In this document: piece after piece, positions 24,095-32,596 of the stretch | How positions within the stretch are numbered: position 1 is the stretch's first letter | Layout of the letters: every line of letters starts with the position of its first letter | From: Actinomycetota bacterium | GTDB lineage: Bacteria > Actinomycetota > Acidimicrobiia > Acidimicrobiales > CADCSY01 | Reading direction: 5' to 3' | Assembly (NCBI GenBank): GCA_019348495.1 | Contig: JAHWJI010000011.1 | Span: 1-39,095 of the forward strand | DNA: 39,095 nt | Translations under genes and position numbers: made by a program | Notes under the pieces: model-generated | Databases searched by the model: none | What the model was told of the DNA's origin: nothing | What the model saw: the letters and a program-made list of their open reading frames with translations, nothing else

Positions 24095-24778
24095 ATGGCC
24101 GACGCGAGCGCTCCCGAGAACCTCGACCAACAGCCGGGCACGCCCGGCGAGGCGGTGCTGACGGTCACCGACCAGGCCCGCAAGAAGGTGGTGGCCCTGC
24201 GCCAGGGCGAGCCCAACGCCGAGTCGCTGGCCCTGTGGCTGGAGGTGACGGGAGTGGCCGGGTCCGAGTTCACCTACGACTTGTACTTCGACGCCCTCGA
24301 CCGGGCCCAGCCGGGCGACGCCGTGCAGCGCCATGACGACGTATCGGTCGTCATCCCCGCCGCCAGCGTCGACCAGCTCCGGGGGGCCACGCTGGGCGTG
24401 AGTCGCGACCTGCTCAACCCGGGCATGACCGTCACCAACCCCAACCGCCCCCCCCAACCGGCCAGCCCCTCGATCAGCGCCCGCCCGCCGGCCGACCTGA
24501 GCGGGGACGTGGCCCAGCGGGTGGCCCAGGTCATCGAAGCCCAGATCAACCCCAGCATCGCCTCCCACGGCGGCCAGGCCGAGCTGGTGGCGGTCGACGA
24601 CGGCACCGCCTACCTCCGCTTGAGCGGCGGGTGCCAGGGCTGCGGCATGGCCACGGTGACCCTCACCCAGGGCATCGAGGTGGCCATCCGGGAGTCGGTG
24701 CCCGAGATCACCCAGGTCACCGACGTGACCGACCACGCCAGCGGGGCCAACCCCTACTACGAGGCCGCCAAGAAATAA
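24095..24778 (+). CDS. NfuA-like Fe-S cluster carrier (A-type plus NifU C-terminal domain)
   Basis: Residues ~20-115 form an A-type (HesB/IscA-like) domain: VTDQARKKVVALRQ, ...VTGVAGSEFTYDLYF, ...VVIPAASVDQLRGATLGV; its cluster cysteines are absent, as in NfuA. Residues ~138-215 are the NifU C-terminal domain with the cluster-binding motif GGCQGCGMA (Cys180, Cys183). It would deliver 4Fe-4S clusters to target enzymes. The neighbouring radical SAM protein needs such a cluster, which makes the pairing suggestive. The start is ATG 24095, giving MADASAPENL. The 17-bp gap to the divergent ATP-grasp gene leaves little leader, so at least one transcript is likely leaderless or starts inside the other gene. 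Confidence 0.88.
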   Translation: MADASAPENLDQQPGTPGEAVLTVTDQARKKVVALRQGEPNAESLALWLEVTGVAGSEFTYDLYFDALDRAQPGDAVQRHDDVSVVIPAASVDQLRGATLGVSRDLLNPGMTVTNPNRPPQPASPSISARPPADLSGDVAQRVAQVIEAQINPSIASHGGQAELVAVDDGTAYLRLSGGCQGCGMATVTLTQGIEVAIRESVPEITQVTDVTDHASGANPYYEAAKK

Positions 24779-24871
24779 GGATGCCTCGAGACGCTTCCTG
24801 ACAGCCTGCCCCCACGCTGCCCGGTAGATCCCCGGCTGGTAGTGGCGATCCACCGTGGCGGGGCGGTCCGC

Positions 24872-25525
24872 CTATTCCGACAGGGCAAGCCTCGCTGCGC
24901 TCGGCGCCCTGTCGGCGAACTTGCGCTTGATGCGCTGTAGGGCGTTGTCGACGGCCTTGGCCTGGCGTCCGAGCAGGGCGGCGATCTCCTCGTAGCTCTG
25001 GCCGGTGACGAAGAGCCGCAGCACGTCGTTCTCGAAGCCCGAGAGCAGGGTCGCCACCGTGCAGTCGACGGCGCGGGCGCCGTCGGCGGCGACGACGTCG
25101 TCGGCGGGGTCGGCGGGGTCGGCGTGGCCGTCGATCATGCCCTCGACGCCCGCCTCGAAGGAGCCCTCGGGCCGGGGCCGGGAGATGGAGACGTATTGGT
25201 TGAGCGGCTGGTGCTTGCGCCGACGGGCCGTCTTGACCGCGGTGTGGATCTGGCGGGTGATGCAGAGCTCGGCGAACCCCCGGAAAGAGGCCTCTCGCTC
25301 AGGCCGGTAGTCACGCACCGCCTTGTAGAGGCCGATGAGCGCCTCTTGGACGATGTCGTCGGCATCACCTCCGGGGATGTAGTAGCCCCGGCCCCGGAAC
25401 GAAGCCAAGCGCCGGTAGCGCTGGATCAGCGCTTGCTGGGCCAGGTCGTCGCACTGTTGGGCCCGCATGGCCAGCTCGTCGTCATCGAGGTGGTCGAGTG
25501 CGGCGGTGCCGGATCGGGGCGACAA
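24872..25525 (-). CDS. Sigma-70 family factor, SigH-like
   Basis: A 217-aa alternative sigma factor resembling the Bacillus SigH/Spo0H type. Region 2 is CDDLAQQALIQRYRRLASFRG, then DADDIVQEALIGLYKAVRDY and FRGFAELCITRQIHTAVKTARRRKH. An acidic linker contains a DPADPADD repeat. Region 4 is LLSGFENDVLRLFVTGQSYEEIAALLGRQ, then AVDNALQRIKRKF. The start is TTG 25525: AGGAG lies 5 nt before it, and the long ORF-track frame upstream is rlmB read in the wrong frame. It follows rlmB in the same direction with a ~118-bp gap. No anti-sigma gene is adjacent. The regulated genes are unknown. Confidence 0.88.
   Translation of the reverse strand: MSPRSGTAALDHLDDDELAMRAQQCDDLAQQALIQRYRRLASFRGRGYYIPGGDADDIVQEALIGLYKAVRDYRPEREASFRGFAELCITRQIHTAVKTARRRKHQPLNQYVSISRPRPEGSFEAGVEGMIDGHADPADPADDVVAADGARAVDCTVATLLSGFENDVLRLFVTGQSYEEIAALLGRQAKAVDNALQRIKRKFADRAPSAARLALSE
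24877..24915 (-). terminator. 10-bp inverted repeat at the end of the sigH-like gene
   Basis: ccgacagggc (24877-24886) pairs exactly with gccctgtcgg (24906-24915) over a 19-base loop. It spans the last codons of the sigma gene, on the side facing the convergent nfuA-like gene. No T-run; candidate terminator only. Confidence 0.4.
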
Positions 25526-25643
25526 GAGGTCTCCTGGAAAGTGCGATGCAACGGCTGGCCGGGCGGTGAGGCGAGAGCGAGAGTACTTCCCCCACCTCGC
25601 CGCCTCCAGCGCTGGACGTGACAAGACCATGACGAAATCGCGG

Positions 25644-26657
25644 TCACGCCGACCGTCGTCGGGCCACCTCGAAGCAGGCCAGTGCCCCCGCCGCGGCCAC
25701 GTTGAGCGACCCCAGGGCGCCTCGCAGAGGGATGGAGGCCACCACGTCACAGCGCTGGCGGACCAGGCGACCCAGACCCCGGCCCTCGGCGCCCAGCACC
25801 AGGGCGACGGGCTCGCTGGCCAGGGTGAGTTCGAAGAGACTGCTCTCGCCACCGCTGTCGAGGCCGACGGTCCACACGCCCGCCTCCCGAGCCCGGGCCA
25901 GGGCAGTGGGCAGGCCACCGACCAGGGCCATGGGGAGGTGCTCGACGGCGCCGGCCGCGGCCTTGGCCACCGTCGGGGTGACGTGCGCCGCTCGGTGCCG
26001 GGGCAGGACGACGCCCGAGACCCCGGCGCCCTCGGCCGACCGCAGCAGCGCACCGAGGTTCTGGGGATCGGTGATGCCGTCGAGGAACACCAGGAACGGC
26101 GCCGCCCACGGCCCCCGTCCGGTAAACAGGAGCTCGTCGAAATCGGCCTCCGGGAGAGGCTCGGCGTGGGCCAGGACCCCCTGGGGGGCCTCGGAGCGGG
26201 CCTCGGCGGACAGGGCAGTCACCCGCACCGGGCGCATGCGCACCCGGGCCTCGGTGGCCAGCTCCTTGATCTCGGCGAGGATCGGGGCGTCGTCCAGATC
26301 GTCGGCCAGCCATACGTCGCGCACCCGTCGGCGCCCGGCGAGCAAGAGCTCCCGGACGGCCTGGCGGCCCTCGACCTGCTCGCCTCCCAGCCCCCGGGGC
26401 CCACCTGACCCGGAGCGGCCCGGCGGCTGGGGTGACGGCGAGGGGCGCCCGAAGGCCTCCCCTCGCGACCCCTGGCGTGGCCCTGATCGTGCCCGACGGT
26501 CGCCCGGCGCACCGGCACGGGAGCGTCCCGGACGGCCAGGAGCGCCATCGGGGCGGCCACGTCGGTCCCCGGGCCGGCCCTGCCGGGGCCCGCCCGGGGC
26601 GGGCCCACCCCGGCGGGGCTGCTCGGGGCGGGCAGGGCGGCGGCGGGGCGGGCTCAC
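25644..26657 (-). CDS. rlmB: 23S rRNA 2'-O-ribose methyltransferase, SpoU/TrmH family (RlmB-like)
   Basis: An S-adenosylmethionine-dependent 2'-O-methyltransferase with the trefoil-knot SPOUT fold. An Arg/Gly/Pro-rich disordered tail of ~90 residues precedes the core. VEGRQAVRELLLAG begins the substrate-binding domain. The three SpoU motifs follow: DPQNLGALLRSAEGAG near 200, VALVLGAEGRGL near 286, and IPLRGALGSLNVAAAGALA near 310. At 337 aa it is longer than the E. coli enzyme because of the tail. The start is GTG 26657, one base after the ispDF stop, so the two are co-translated. The specific rRNA target is inferred from the family and position. Confidence 0.9.
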   Translation of the reverse strand: MSPPRRRPARPEQPRRGGPAPGGPRQGRPGDRRGRPDGAPGRPGRSRAGAPGDRRARSGPRQGSRGEAFGRPSPSPQPPGRSGSGGPRGLGGEQVEGRQAVRELLLAGRRRVRDVWLADDLDDAPILAEIKELATEARVRMRPVRVTALSAEARSEAPQGVLAHAEPLPEADFDELLFTGRGPWAAPFLVFLDGITDPQNLGALLRSAEGAGVSGVVLPRHRAAHVTPTVAKAAAGAVEHLPMALVGGLPTALARAREAGVWTVGLDSGGESSLFELTLASEPVALVLGAEGRGLGRLVRQRCDVVASIPLRGALGSLNVAAAGALACFEVARRRSA

Positions 26658-26658
26658 C

Positions 26659-27846
26659 TCAGCGTCCCACCGTGGTGACCGGCGCCGGCCCCACAGGCGC
26701 CGTCCCCGCCGCCCGGGCCACCAGGGCCACGGCCCAGCACGCCACCCCCTCGCCCCGCCCCAGTGCCCCCATGCCCTCGGGACGGCGACCCCGCACCGTC
26801 ACCTCGGCGCCGGTGGCCGCCCGCAACGACGTCTCCATCTCCCGTCGGCGGGGTGCCAGCTTGGGGCTGTCGAGCACCACCGAGCAGTCGGCGTTGACCG
26901 GCTCCCACCCCGCATCCCGCACCAGCTCGGCGGCCCGGGCCAACAAGCGGAGGCTGTCGGCGCCCTCCCACGTCGGATCGGTGTCGGGGAAGTGGGTCCC
27001 GATGTCGTCGAGGCCGGCGGCACCGAGCAGGGCGTCGGCGACGGCGTGGGCCACCACGTCGGCGTCGCTGTGGCCGGCCAGGCCCCGCGTACCGGTGAAG
27101 GTGGCGCCTCCGAGCACCAGCGCCCGGGTGGGGTCGTGGCTGTAGGGGTGGACGTCGAATCCCAGACCCACCCTCGTGCCCACTTCCCGGTGATGCGGTT
27201 CCTCGGTCGGCGAGCCCGACAGGTGGGCTGCGGCCGCGACCACGTCGCCCGGGGCGGTGACCTTGGCGTTGGCCGCCTCGCCGGGCACGACCACCACCCG
27301 CCCGCCCGCGGCCTCGACCAGAGCGGCGTCGTCGGTGGCCTCGACCTCCGCGGCGTGGACCTCCCGCAGCACGTCGGCGGCGAAGGCCTGGGGTGTCTGC
27401 ACCGCCACCAGCGTGGCCCGCTCGGGTGTCTCGACCACCACGTCGTCGTCCCCCACGCGCTTGATGGTGTCGATCACGGCCACGCCGGGCACGGCGGCGT
27501 CGGCCCCGGCCCGCACCGAGGCGACGGTGGCCTCGAACAGCGCCACCGAGGCACAGGGACGGGCGGCGTCGTGGACCACGACCACCTCGGCGCCGGCGGG
27601 CACGGCGGCCAGCCCCGCACGCACCGAGGCCGACCGGGTGGTGCCGCCGACCACCACGGCATCGGCCAGGGGCTCAGGGTCGCCGGCCCTTCCGGGCGCG
27701 ACCACCACGACGACGCCGTCGCTCACCGGCCGGGCCGCGGCCAGCGCCCAATCGAGCAGCCGACGACCGGCCACCACCTGGTACTGCTTGGCCGCCCCGA
27801 AGCGGCTCCCCCGCCCGGCCGCCACCACGATCGTCCACACGCCCAC
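26659..27846 (-). CDS. ispDF: Bifunctional IspD/IspF isoprenoid synthesis enzyme
   Basis: Fusion of two steps of the MEP isoprenoid pathway. Residues ~1-215 are IspD (MEP cytidylyltransferase) with the nucleotide loop AAGRGSRFGAAKQ at 9-21, VHDAARPC near 91-98 and VQTPQAF near 149. Residues ~225-385 are IspF (MEcPP synthase) with VGLGFDVHPY (metal ligands Asp231, His233), GHSDADVVAHAVADALLGAA, DIGTHFPDTDPTW and a final MGALGRGEG. The intermediate step (IspE) is elsewhere. The two domains are separate genes in many Actinobacteria; the fusion also occurs in other phyla. A 14-bp hairpin lies 34 bp before the start. Confidence 0.93.
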   Translation of the reverse strand: MGVWTIVVAAGRGSRFGAAKQYQVVAGRRLLDWALAAARPVSDGVVVVVAPGRAGDPEPLADAVVVGGTTRSASVRAGLAAVPAGAEVVVVHDAARPCASVALFEATVASVRAGADAAVPGVAVIDTIKRVGDDDVVVETPERATLVAVQTPQAFAADVLREVHAAEVEATDDAALVEAAGGRVVVVPGEAANAKVTAPGDVVAAAAHLSGSPTEEPHHREVGTRVGLGFDVHPYSHDPTRALVLGGATFTGTRGLAGHSDADVVAHAVADALLGAAGLDDIGTHFPDTDPTWEGADSLRLLARAAELVRDAGWEPVNADCSVVLDSPKLAPRRREMETSLRAATGAEVTVRGRRPEGMGALGRGEGVACWAVALVARAAGTAPVGPAPVTTVGR

Positions 27847-27880
27847 GGGCGATCACCCTACGAGGAGCTGCGCGGGAACA

Positions 27881-27913
27881 TCGCCGGGCGGGCCTCGACG
27901 GCCCGCCCGGCGA
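27881..27913. terminator. Perfect 14-bp GC hairpin between disA and ispDF
   Basis: tcgccgggcgggcc (27881-27894), loop tcgac, ggcccgcccggcga (27900-27913), with no mismatch. On the transcribed minus strand it sits in the leader of ispDF, 34 bp before the start, and has no T-run. It could terminate disA transcripts or act as an attenuator of ispDF. Confidence 0.55.
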
Positions 27914-27969
27914 TCCAGCGTAAAAGGGCTGAGGCCGGAGGTCGGAGCGGGTGGCGCCGAGGGGAGGGG

Positions 27970-28001
27970 CCCGAGGGCCGAGCGCAGCGAGAGCCCTTGG
28001 G
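27970..28001 (-). terminator. Imperfect hairpin after disA
   Basis: cccgagggc and gcccttggg form a 9-bp stem with one G-T pair, with a 14-base loop carrying cgagcgcagcgag. It begins 38 bp after the disA stop. Weak candidate terminator. Confidence 0.35.
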
Positions 28002-28039
28002 AGCGGGACGAGGAGGCCCGAAGCGGTCGGGTGTGGGCG

Positions 28040-29149
28040 TCAGTTGTAGCGGTCGAGGATGCTGGTCTCAGCCAGGCGGGAGAGACCCTCCTTGATGGCT
28101 CGCGCCCTGGTCTCGCCCACCTCCTTGACCTCGTCGAGGTCGGCGATGGACGCCCGCATGATCTTCTGCAGGCTGCCGAAGTGGCCCACGATGCCCTGGA
28201 TCACCGACTCGGGCAGCCGGGGCACCTTGGACAGCATCCGATAGCCCCGGGGCGACAGCGTCCGGTCGAGGTCCTGACTGCCGCCGGGAAGGTGGAGCAT
28301 GGCGGCGACCGCCTTGAGGTCGAGCAGATCCTCGGTGCCCAGGTTGGCCAGCCCCTCGATGGCCTCGCCGAGGTGCCAGGCCGCCTCCTCGTGGAAGTAG
28401 TCCAGGATCATGAGCCGGTAGTCCTCCTCGACCCCGCCCATGAGCTCCTCGAGCTGGAGGCGCACCAGGCGTCCGTCCACGCCCAGCTCGACGATGTGGC
28501 GATCGATCTCCTCGGAGATGCGACGGACCATCTCGGTGCGCTGCAGCACCGTCACCACGTCGCGCAACGTCACCAGATCCTCGATCTCCAGGGCCGAGAG
28601 CGAACCCGACACCATGTCGAGGCGGTTCTTGTAACGCTCCAGGGTCGACAGGGCCTGATTGGCCCGGGCCAGGAGGCGGGGGATGGGCTCGAGGGGGTGC
28701 TTGTCGGCGTTGACGTACACGGCGATGACCGACTGGTCCTCGGAGACCGAGATCACCGGGACGTTGATGGAGCGGGCCACCCGCTCGGCCGTTCGGTGAC
28801 GGGTCCCGGTCTCGGAGGTGGCCACGTTGGGGTTGGGCACGAGGTGGACGTTGGCCCGGGCGATGCGGCTGGCGTCGGCGGCCAGGATGATGGCGCCGTC
28901 CATCTTGGCCAGCTCCGACAGCCGCTGGGGACTGAAGGCGGCGTCGAGCAGGAAGCCTCCGGAGCAGATGTTGAGCACCTCGGGGCCGTCACCCACCACC
29001 ACCAAGGCGCCCATCTCTGCCTGCAGGATGCGGTCGAGGCCCTCCCGCAGAGGTTTGCCGGGCGCCACCGAGGCCAGTGCCTCCAGGAGCCTGGAGCCAC
29101 GCCGAGGAGACACGGAGGTGAGCCTAGTGTCGGGCGTGGTGGTGGCCAT
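28040..29149 (-). CDS. disA: DNA integrity scanning protein DisA (diadenylate cyclase)
   Basis: Makes c-di-AMP from two ATP and scans DNA for branched structures. The N-terminal DAC domain (~residues 20-150) has both catalytic motifs: DGA at 84-86 (KMDGAIIL) and GTRHR at 115-119 (ETGTRHRTAER). A helical linker spans ~150-290. The C-terminal HhH DNA-binding domain reads VPRLPESVIQGIVGHFGSLQ, then ASIADLDEVKEVGETRARAIKEGL. Length 369 aa, typical. The start is ATG 29149 with a GGGGGAAGGG Shine-Dalgarno-like run upstream; the longer ORF-track start is rejected. It follows radA with ~59 bp, the usual arrangement, linking c-di-AMP control to recombination. Confidence 0.95.
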   Translation of the reverse strand: MATTTPDTRLTSVSPRRGSRLLEALASVAPGKPLREGLDRILQAEMGALVVVGDGPEVLNICSGGFLLDAAFSPQRLSELAKMDGAIILAADASRIARANVHLVPNPNVATSETGTRHRTAERVARSINVPVISVSEDQSVIAVYVNADKHPLEPIPRLLARANQALSTLERYKNRLDMVSGSLSALEIEDLVTLRDVVTVLQRTEMVRRISEEIDRHIVELGVDGRLVRLQLEELMGGVEEDYRLMILDYFHEEAAWHLGEAIEGLANLGTEDLLDLKAVAAMLHLPGGSQDLDRTLSPRGYRMLSKVPRLPESVIQGIVGHFGSLQKIMRASIADLDEVKEVGETRARAIKEGLSRLAETSILDRYN

Positions 29150-29208
29150 GGCCCCGACACCCTTCCCCCTTGCGGTGGGTTGTGCACGCAACGTCGCTTG
29201 CTGTGGCC

Positions 29209-30591
29209 TCAGCAGCTCCCGTTGCCCCAGGTCAGGCCCATGGCGTCGGTCACGGTGGCCGCCCGGTGCAGGGTCATGCCCGGTGGCGGCGTGGGCGCCG
29301 AGACCGGCACCACGGCCCGGCGGAAGCCGAGGCGGGCCGCCTCGGCCAGGCGGCGCGGCGTCTGGGCGGCCTGGCGCAGCTCGCCGCCGAGGCCCACCTC
29401 TCCCACGGCCACGAGGTCGCCGGGCACGGGACGCCCACTGATCGACGACACCAGCGCCAGGGCCACGGCCACGTCGGCGCCGGGCTCGATCACCCGCACA
29501 CCCCCCACCGCCGAGGCGTGGACATCAGAGCTGCCCAGGGCCCCGTTGGCCGAACCCAGGTCGACCCGGCACCCGAGCACCGCCAAGACCAGGGTGAGGC
29601 GACCGTGGTCGAGGCCCTGGGCCGAGCGACGGGGCTGGGCCAGCGTGGAGGGCGACACCAGGGCCTGCACCTCGACCAGCAGGGGACGGTGGCCCTCCAT
29701 GGTCGGCACCACCACCGAGCCGGCCACGCCGGGCCGGCGGTCGGCGAGGAACAGCCCACTCGGGTCGGGGACGCCGATCAAGCCGGCGTCGGTCATCTCG
29801 AACAGGCCCAGCTCCTCAGTGGAGCCGAAGCGGTGCTTGACCGCCCGCACCAGACGCAGGGCGTGGTGGCGATCGCCTTCGAAGGCGAGCACGGTGTCGA
29901 CCACGTGCTCGAGCACCCGGGGTCCCGCCAACGAGCCTTCCTTGGTGACGTGTCCGACCAGCACCACGCTCATGGACCGCTCCTTGGCCGCCACCACCAG
30001 GCGGTGGGCGCACTCACGCACCTGGGTGACCGAGCCGGGGACCGACCCGAGATCGGGATCGAACAGGGTCTGGACGGAGTCGACCACGACCACGTCGGGC
30101 CGGAGGACCTTGATGTGGGCCAGCACCGACGGCAACACGGCGTCGGCCAGCAGGTGCAGCTCGGGAGCCAGCGTGCCCAGGCGGTCGGCCCTCATCCGCA
30201 CCTGGGGGGCCGACTCCTCGGCGGTGACGAGCAGCGCCCGGGCCCCGGCCTCGGCCATGGACGCCAGGGCCTGGAGGACCAGGGTGGACTTGCCGATGCC
30301 GGGCTCGCCGCCCACCAGGGTCACCGAGCCCGGCACCAGGCCCCCGCCGAGGACCCGGTCGAGCTCGCTGATTCCCGTGGAGCGCCGTCCACAGGACTCC
30401 ACGTCGACCTGACCTATGGGGACCGGGCTGGTGGGAACCAGTGGCTGGCCGCAGGCCCAACCCGTAGGGTCGGCGAGCTCAGGCTCCTCCACCAGGGTGC
30501 TCCAGGCCCCGCACGACGGGCACCGTCCCATCCACCGGGGACTGACTCCGCCACAGTCGGTGCAGCGGTGGACGAGGCGGGTCTTGGCCAT
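29209..30591 (-). CDS. radA: DNA repair protein RadA
   Basis: A RecA-like ATPase and helicase that processes recombination intermediates and in other species inhibits DisA cyclase activity. N-terminal zinc finger Cys10-x2-Cys13...Cys24-x2-Cys27 (CTDCGG...CPSCGAW). Walker A GGEPGIGKST at 94-103, Walker B VVVVDSVQTL, and the RadA signature KHRFG, an H variant of KNRFG, in VRAVKHRFGSTEELG. The C-terminal Lon-protease-like domain reads HASAVGGVRVIEPGADVAVALA and GEVGLGGELRQ. Length 460 aa. ATG 30591 (MAKTRLVHRC) fits the family start. Downstream of the LppM-like gene and upstream of disA. Confidence 0.95.
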   Translation of the reverse strand: MAKTRLVHRCTDCGGVSPRWMGRCPSCGAWSTLVEEPELADPTGWACGQPLVPTSPVPIGQVDVESCGRRSTGISELDRVLGGGLVPGSVTLVGGEPGIGKSTLVLQALASMAEAGARALLVTAEESAPQVRMRADRLGTLAPELHLLADAVLPSVLAHIKVLRPDVVVVDSVQTLFDPDLGSVPGSVTQVRECAHRLVVAAKERSMSVVLVGHVTKEGSLAGPRVLEHVVDTVLAFEGDRHHALRLVRAVKHRFGSTEELGLFEMTDAGLIGVPDPSGLFLADRRPGVAGSVVVPTMEGHRPLLVEVQALVSPSTLAQPRRSAQGLDHGRLTLVLAVLGCRVDLGSANGALGSSDVHASAVGGVRVIEPGADVAVALALVSSISGRPVPGDLVAVGEVGLGGELRQAAQTPRRLAEAARLGFRRAVVPVSAPTPPPGMTLHRAATVTDAMGLTWGNGSC

Positions 30592-30623
30592 GGGCGGGCA
30601 TGGTAGGGACGGCCTGGGACAGC

Positions 30624-31409
30624 TCAGTCCGCCCTTGTGGGCCGGCGACGGTTGCGCACCAGGAGCACCACCAGGGCCAGGGCGCTGACCGCGGCGATCA
30701 CCAGCCAGACCAGGCGCTCGGCGTGCAGGAGCCGCGAGGTCGCCGACAGGGCGACCTGCTCGCCCACCACCGGGCGCCACACCGCCCCGTCCGGCGTCAC
30801 CAGGCCCGGGCTGGTGGTCTCCACGTCGCCGGGCAACTCGGTGCGCACCTCGAAGCGGAAGGTGTCCGCCACCCCGCCGCCGATGGCCTGTTCCAACTCG
30901 GCGCCGTTGAGGCTGAAGCCGCTGCCTTCCAGGGCCTGGCGGAGCTCGTCGTCGCTGAAGGCCTCGATGCCGGCGCCGAGATCGACGAGGCCCTGGAAGG
31001 TGAACGTCGTGGTGAAGAACGACGACTGGCGCGCCAGCTCGAAGTCCCGCAGCGCACCACCGGGCCCACTGACCTCCTCGAGCACCTCGACGGCTCCCTC
31101 GAGGTCGGCGAAGGGCTTGACCGCGCTGACCACCGTCGATCCGTCATCGCTTCGCTGGGGCCCGGCTACGGTCCATCCCGCCCGCTCCAGGTCGTCGACC
31201 CGGACCTGATCGGCCAGGTCGACCCGTCCGGCGGCCTCGGGGTCGAGGACCACGGCGACCTGTACCTCGCCCGACCCGTCCCGGGCCAGGTCGAGGCCGA
31301 CGTCGACGGCGACCTCACAGCCGCTGGCGACCAAGGCCAGCACGGAGGAGGCGGCGCCGAGGACCACCAGCCTCCACACACGGGGACGACCTGCCGCTGC
31401 TCGCCTCAC
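30624..31409 (-). CDS. LppM-like (DUF3153) lipoprotein with C-terminal membrane helix
   Basis: A 261-aa envelope protein. It has a basic N-terminus, a hydrophobic signal segment, and a lipobox LVASGC with the lipidation cysteine at ~31. The next segment, EVAVDVGLDLARDGSGEVQVAV, is the LppM-domain opening (a beta-rich fold). A single transmembrane helix sits near the C-terminus (~residues 228-252), followed by the basic RNRRRPTRAD. So the protein is anchored at both ends, with the domain outside. In mycobacteria LppM is linked to envelope and phagosome interactions; here the role is unknown. GTG start 31409. Divergent from the MoxR ATPase (74 bp) and 32 bp upstream of radA in the same direction. 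Confidence 0.8.
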   Translation of the reverse strand: MRRAAAGRPRVWRLVVLGAASSVLALVASGCEVAVDVGLDLARDGSGEVQVAVVLDPEAAGRVDLADQVRVDDLERAGWTVAGPQRSDDGSTVVSAVKPFADLEGAVEVLEEVSGPGGALRDFELARQSSFFTTTFTFQGLVDLGAGIEAFSDDELRQALEGSGFSLNGAELEQAIGGGVADTFRFEVRTELPGDVETTSPGLVTPDGAVWRPVVGEQVALSATSRLLHAERLVWLVIAAVSALALVVLLVRNRRRPTRAD

Positions 31410-31483
31410 CAGGCTGCGACGCTATCGGGGCCACCGGGGACCGGGCCCCACCGCCACGTCGACCAGGCCGTAGGGTGCTGGGT

Positions 31484-32575
31484 ATGAGCGGCCAGCGGGC
31501 GACGGTGGAGGCCATGGGCGTCGCCGTGGCCGCCGGTGTCCCGGTGCTGTTGTGGGGGGCGCCGGGCACGGGCAAGACCTCGGCCATCCGGGCCATGGCC
31601 GACGCTGCCGGCTGGCCCTGCGAGACCGTCATCGCCGCCATCCGGGAGCCGTCGGACTTCTCCGGCCTGCCCGTGGTGGTCGCAGGTGTGGTCCACTTCG
31701 CCCCGCCCCGCTGGGCCGAGCGCCTGGCCGAGGCCGGTCGGGGCCTGCTGTTCCTCGATGAGATCTCGACCGCGCCGCCGGCCGTGCAGGCCGCGCTGCT
31801 GCGAGTGGTGCTCGAGCGGGTGGTGGGCGACCTGGACCTGCCCGACCGGGTGGTCGTGGTCGCCGCCGCCAATCCCCCCGAGCAGGCCGCCGACGGCTGG
31901 GACCTTTCTGCTCCCCTGGCCAATCGCTTCTGCCACCTCGACTGGGAGGTCGACGCCGCCACCTTCGCCCAGGGCCTGGTGGGTGGGTTCCCGGTGGCGA
32001 CCATCCCCTCCCTGCCCACCGGCTGGGACGGTGACGCCCGGGTCCAGGCCCAGGCCCTGGTGGCCGCCTTCGTCACCGTGCGCCCCGGGCTGGCCTGTGC
32101 GCTGCCCACCGACGCGGCCCGTGCCGGTCGGGGCTGGCCCAGCCCCCGCACCTGGGACATGGCCGCCCGCCTCCTGGCTGCCGCCGAGGCCACACACGCC
32201 TCCACCGAGGCGGTCACCGCCCTCGTCACCGGCGCCCTCGGTCCGGGCGCAGGGACCGAGCTGCTCATGTGGCGTTCGGAGATGGACCTGCCCGACCCCG
32301 AGGCCGTGCTGGCCGACCCCCAGCGCTTCGTCATGCCCGAGCGGGGCGACCGGGCCTACGCCGCGCTCTCCGCCGTCGCCGCCGCCGTGGCCGCCCAGCC
32401 CACCGTCGAGCGCTGGCTGGCGGGGTGGCAGGTGGTGGCCCGGGTGGGCACGACCGCGCCCGACGTGGCCGCGGTGGCCGCCCGCACCCTGGCCCAGTGC
32501 CGGCCCCCCTCGGCGGTGGCGCCCCCCGAGGTGAAGCTGTTCGCCCCCCTGCTCAAGGGGGCCGGCCTCCTGTGA
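31484..32575 (+). CDS. MoxR-type AAA+ ATPase
   Basis: A 363-aa AAA+ ATPase. Walker A WGAPGTGKTS at ~24-33, Walker B LLFLDEIS near 87, sensor 1 VVVVAAANPPEQ near 125, and an arginine-finger region in APLANRFCHLDW. MoxR-type ATPases act with a VWA-domain partner to assemble or activate target proteins, and the next gene is such a partner. Start ATG 31484 (MSGQRATVEA), with a weak taggg-type Shine-Dalgarno, is chosen over GTG 31475. First gene of a seven-gene same-strand run that includes the NHEJ genes. The target is unknown. Confidence 0.85.
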   Translation: MSGQRATVEAMGVAVAAGVPVLLWGAPGTGKTSAIRAMADAAGWPCETVIAAIREPSDFSGLPVVVAGVVHFAPPRWAERLAEAGRGLLFLDEISTAPPAVQAALLRVVLERVVGDLDLPDRVVVVAAANPPEQAADGWDLSAPLANRFCHLDWEVDAATFAQGLVGGFPVATIPSLPTGWDGDARVQAQALVAAFVTVRPGLACALPTDAARAGRGWPSPRTWDMAARLLAAAEATHASTEAVTALVTGALGPGAGTELLMWRSEMDLPDPEAVLADPQRFVMPERGDRAYAALSAVAAAVAAQPTVERWLAGWQVVARVGTTAPDVAAVAARTLAQCRPPSAVAPPEVKLFAPLLKGAGLL

Positions 32576-32596
32576 GCGACGCCCGGAGCTGCTTCG

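Noticed and set aside
25702-28095. 797-aa ORF on + strand
   Set aside because: Antisense to rlmB and ispDF; His/Gly/Arg-rich, no domain.
27257-30412. 1051-aa ORF on + strand
   Set aside because: Antisense to ispDF, disA and radA, which have full family motifs; composition is the low-complexity Ser/Thr/Arg typical of high-GC shadow frames.
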